This document shows, in pieces, positions 62,661 through 64,000 of a stretch of DNA of 64,000 nt. The DNA is taken from positions 3,862,001-3,926,000 of the forward strand of contig NZ_CP089924.1 of assembly GCF_021284765.1 (NCBI RefSeq). The letters are read 5' to 3'. Both the position numbers and the translations under genes were made by a program. Numbering within the stretch: position 1 is the stretch's first letter; each line of letters starts with the position of its first letter. Below the pieces are notes generated by a model, which worked only from the letters and a program-made list of their open reading frames with translations, had not been told where the DNA came from and did not search any database. This stretch comes from Lysobacter sp. 5GHs7-4 (lineage in GTDB: Bacteria > Pseudomonadota > Gammaproteobacteria > Xanthomonadales > Xanthomonadaceae).

Positions 62661-64000
62661 ATGGATACCGCGCTGACGCTCACCACCGACATGAAGCTCG
62701 TCCTCGGGCTGGTGGGCTTCACGATGGCGATGTTCCTGTTCGAACGCATCCGCGCCGACGTGGTCGCGCTGGTGGTGCTGGTGCTGCTGGGCCTGTCGGG
62801 CCTGGTCGAACCCGACGAACTGTTCAACGGTTTCTCCGGCAACGCGGTGATCAGCATCATCGCGACCATGATCCTGGGCGCCGGCCTGGACCGCACCGGC
62901 GCGCTCAACCGTCTGGCCGGCTGGCTGCTGCGGCGCGCGCACGGCGTCGAGCAGCGCCTGCTGCTGCTGACCACCGCGGTCGCCGGGCTCAATTCCTCGT
63001 TCATGCAGAACCCGTCGGTGATGGCGCTGTACATGCCGGTCGCCGCGCGGTTGTCCTCGCGCACCGGCCTGTCGCTGCCGCGCCTGCTGCTGCCGATCGC
63101 GGCGGCCATCGTGATGGGCGGCGCGCTGACCATGGTCGGCAACTCGCCGCTGATCCTGCTCAACGACTTGCTGCTCAACGCCAACAGCAACCTGCCCTCG
63201 GGCGCGGCCACCATCGAGCCGCTGAAGATGTTCGCGCCGCTGCCGATCGGCCTGGCCCTGCTGGCCGCGTCGCTGGCCTATTTCCATTTCTTCGGCGACA
63301 AGCTGCTCAAGGACGACAGCGACAAGGGCGCGACTCCGGCGCGCACCCAGAGCTATTTCGCCAAGGCCTACGGCATCGAGGGCGACGTCTACGAACTCAC
63401 CGTCACCGCCGACAGCCCGCTGGTGGGCATGTCGCTGGGCGAGGCCGAGGCGCTGCGCGGCGCGCCGCTGCTGCTGGCGTTGAAGAGCGACAACGAATCG
63501 CGGCTGTCGCCGCCAGCCGACACCCGCATCTGGGTCGGCAGCGTGCTCGGCGCGATGGGCCCGAAGCAGCACGTCGCCGATTTCGCCCAGAACCATTTCC
63601 TGCGCCTGTCCTCGCGCCTGCGCACCTTCGGCGACCTGTTCAATCCCAGCCGCGCCGGCATTTCCGAGGCGGTGATCCCGGCCACCTCCGGCTACATCGG
63701 CAAGACCGCCGGCGACCTGCATCTGCGCAAGCAGGCCGGCCTGAGCCTGCTGGCGGTCAACCGCGACAAGCAGGTGCTGCGCGAGAACGTGCGCAACGTA
63801 CCGCTGCGCGCCGGCGACATGCTGGTGCTGCACAGCATCTGGACCGACCTGGCCGATGTCGCCGCCAGCAAGGACCTGGTGGTGGTCACCGACTACCCCA
63901 AGGGCGAGCAGCGTCCGCACAAGCTCAAGCTGGCGCTGTCGATTTTCGCCGTGGCCATGCTGCTGGCGCTGTCGTCGCGGCTGCCGGTGTCGATCGCGCT
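62661..64000 (+). CDS. SLC13/DASS-type transporter with RCK_C domains (3' partial)
   Basis: The frame begins at the ATG 62661, 21 bases after trmB, and is open to the window end, giving 446 visible residues. N-terminal half has six or so membrane segments with the anion-transporter motif NSSFMQNPSVMALYMPVA (about 110-127) and GGALTMVGNSPLILLNDLL. Then two TrkA-C/RCK_C regulatory modules (about 245-320 and 330-410, for example ELTVTADSPLVGMSLGEAEA) before further membrane helices begin. This is the SLC13-with-TrkA_C architecture (YbhI/SdcS relatives) found for sulfate, dicarboxylates and similar anions. Ligand unknown. Confidence 0.88.
   Translation, partial: MDTALTLTTDMKLVLGLVGFTMAMFLFERIRADVVALVVLVLLGLSGLVEPDELFNGFSGNAVISIIATMILGAGLDRTGALNRLAGWLLRRAHGVEQRLLLLTTAVAGLNSSFMQNPSVMALYMPVAARLSSRTGLSLPRLLLPIAAAIVMGGALTMVGNSPLILLNDLLLNANSNLPSGAATIEPLKMFAPLPIGLALLAASLAYFHFFGDKLLKDDSDKGATPARTQSYFAKAYGIEGDVYELTVTADSPLVGMSLGEAEALRGAPLLLALKSDNESRLSPPADTRIWVGSVLGAMGPKQHVADFAQNHFLRLSSRLRTFGDLFNPSRAGISEAVIPATSGYIGKTAGDLHLRKQAGLSLLAVNRDKQVLRENVRNVPLRAGDMLVLHSIWTDLADVAASKDLVVVTDYPKGEQRPHKLKLALSIFAVAMLLALSSRLPVSIA

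Overview
The window reads as a chromosomal segment of a very GC-rich gammaproteobacterium of the Xanthomonadaceae, most likely Lysobacter or a close relative. The evidence is indirect but consistent: a Lys/Ala-repeat histone H1-like protein, two families of interspersed palindromic repeats typical of this group, several TonB-dependent receptors, a toxin carrying the XVIPCD secretion domain of the Xanthomonadaceae type IV killing system, and strong gene similarity to Xanthomonas and Lysobacter housekeeping genes. No phage, plasmid or IS transposase gene was seen.

Layout. 1-2.3 kb: tail of a serine beta-lactamase-like gene and an array of a 113-bp repeat. 2.3-4.3 kb: histone H1-like gene, a candidate small transcript and about 1 kb of extremely CG-rich, apparently non-coding DNA. 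4.3-11.8 kb: glycine cleavage genes gcvH and gcvT, a DsbA-fold isomerase, the QmcA/NfeD membrane pair, and an ECF sigma factor operon with a PDZ protein. 11.8-16.3 kb: heme uptake operon (hemP, receptor, two accessory genes) under a Fur-box promoter. 16.4-22.1 kb: aldo/keto reductase, a manganese-riboswitch-controlled GDT1-family exporter, a diguanylate cyclase, and a nucleoside transporter with ribokinase. 22.2-26.3 kb: Fur-box TonB receptor, PepSY membrane protein, YegP. 26.4-28.5 kb: dusB and a YdjM-type membrane hydrolase.

28.5-35.6 kb is the most unusual region. Six minus-strand genes, five of the junctions being ATGA overlaps or short gaps, encode a BtuB-like receptor, a VTT/DedA-type membrane protein, an unrecognised Cys-rich secreted protein, the two halves of a VioB/RebD-like enzyme as separate proteins, and a VOC protein. 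No tryptophan oxidase partner is present, so this is not violacein or rebeccamycin synthesis.

36-50 kb: LpxH-like phosphatase with a fused OlsF-type ornithine-lipid synthase; the methyl cycle genes metK, ahcY (behind an SAH riboswitch) and metF; a BchE-like B12 radical SAM protein; and an S9 peptidase. 50-55 kb: ilvE, an OmpR-family two-component system with an AT-rich repeat region upstream, and rimK with its RimB-like protease partner. 55.1-58.5 kb: an islet between a tRNA-Gly gene and a second copy of that tRNA's 3' end, carrying an immunity lipoprotein/XVIPCD effector pair. 58.6-64 kb: GDSL autotransporter esterase, thiS, thiG, trmB and the start of an SLC13-type transporter that runs off the window.
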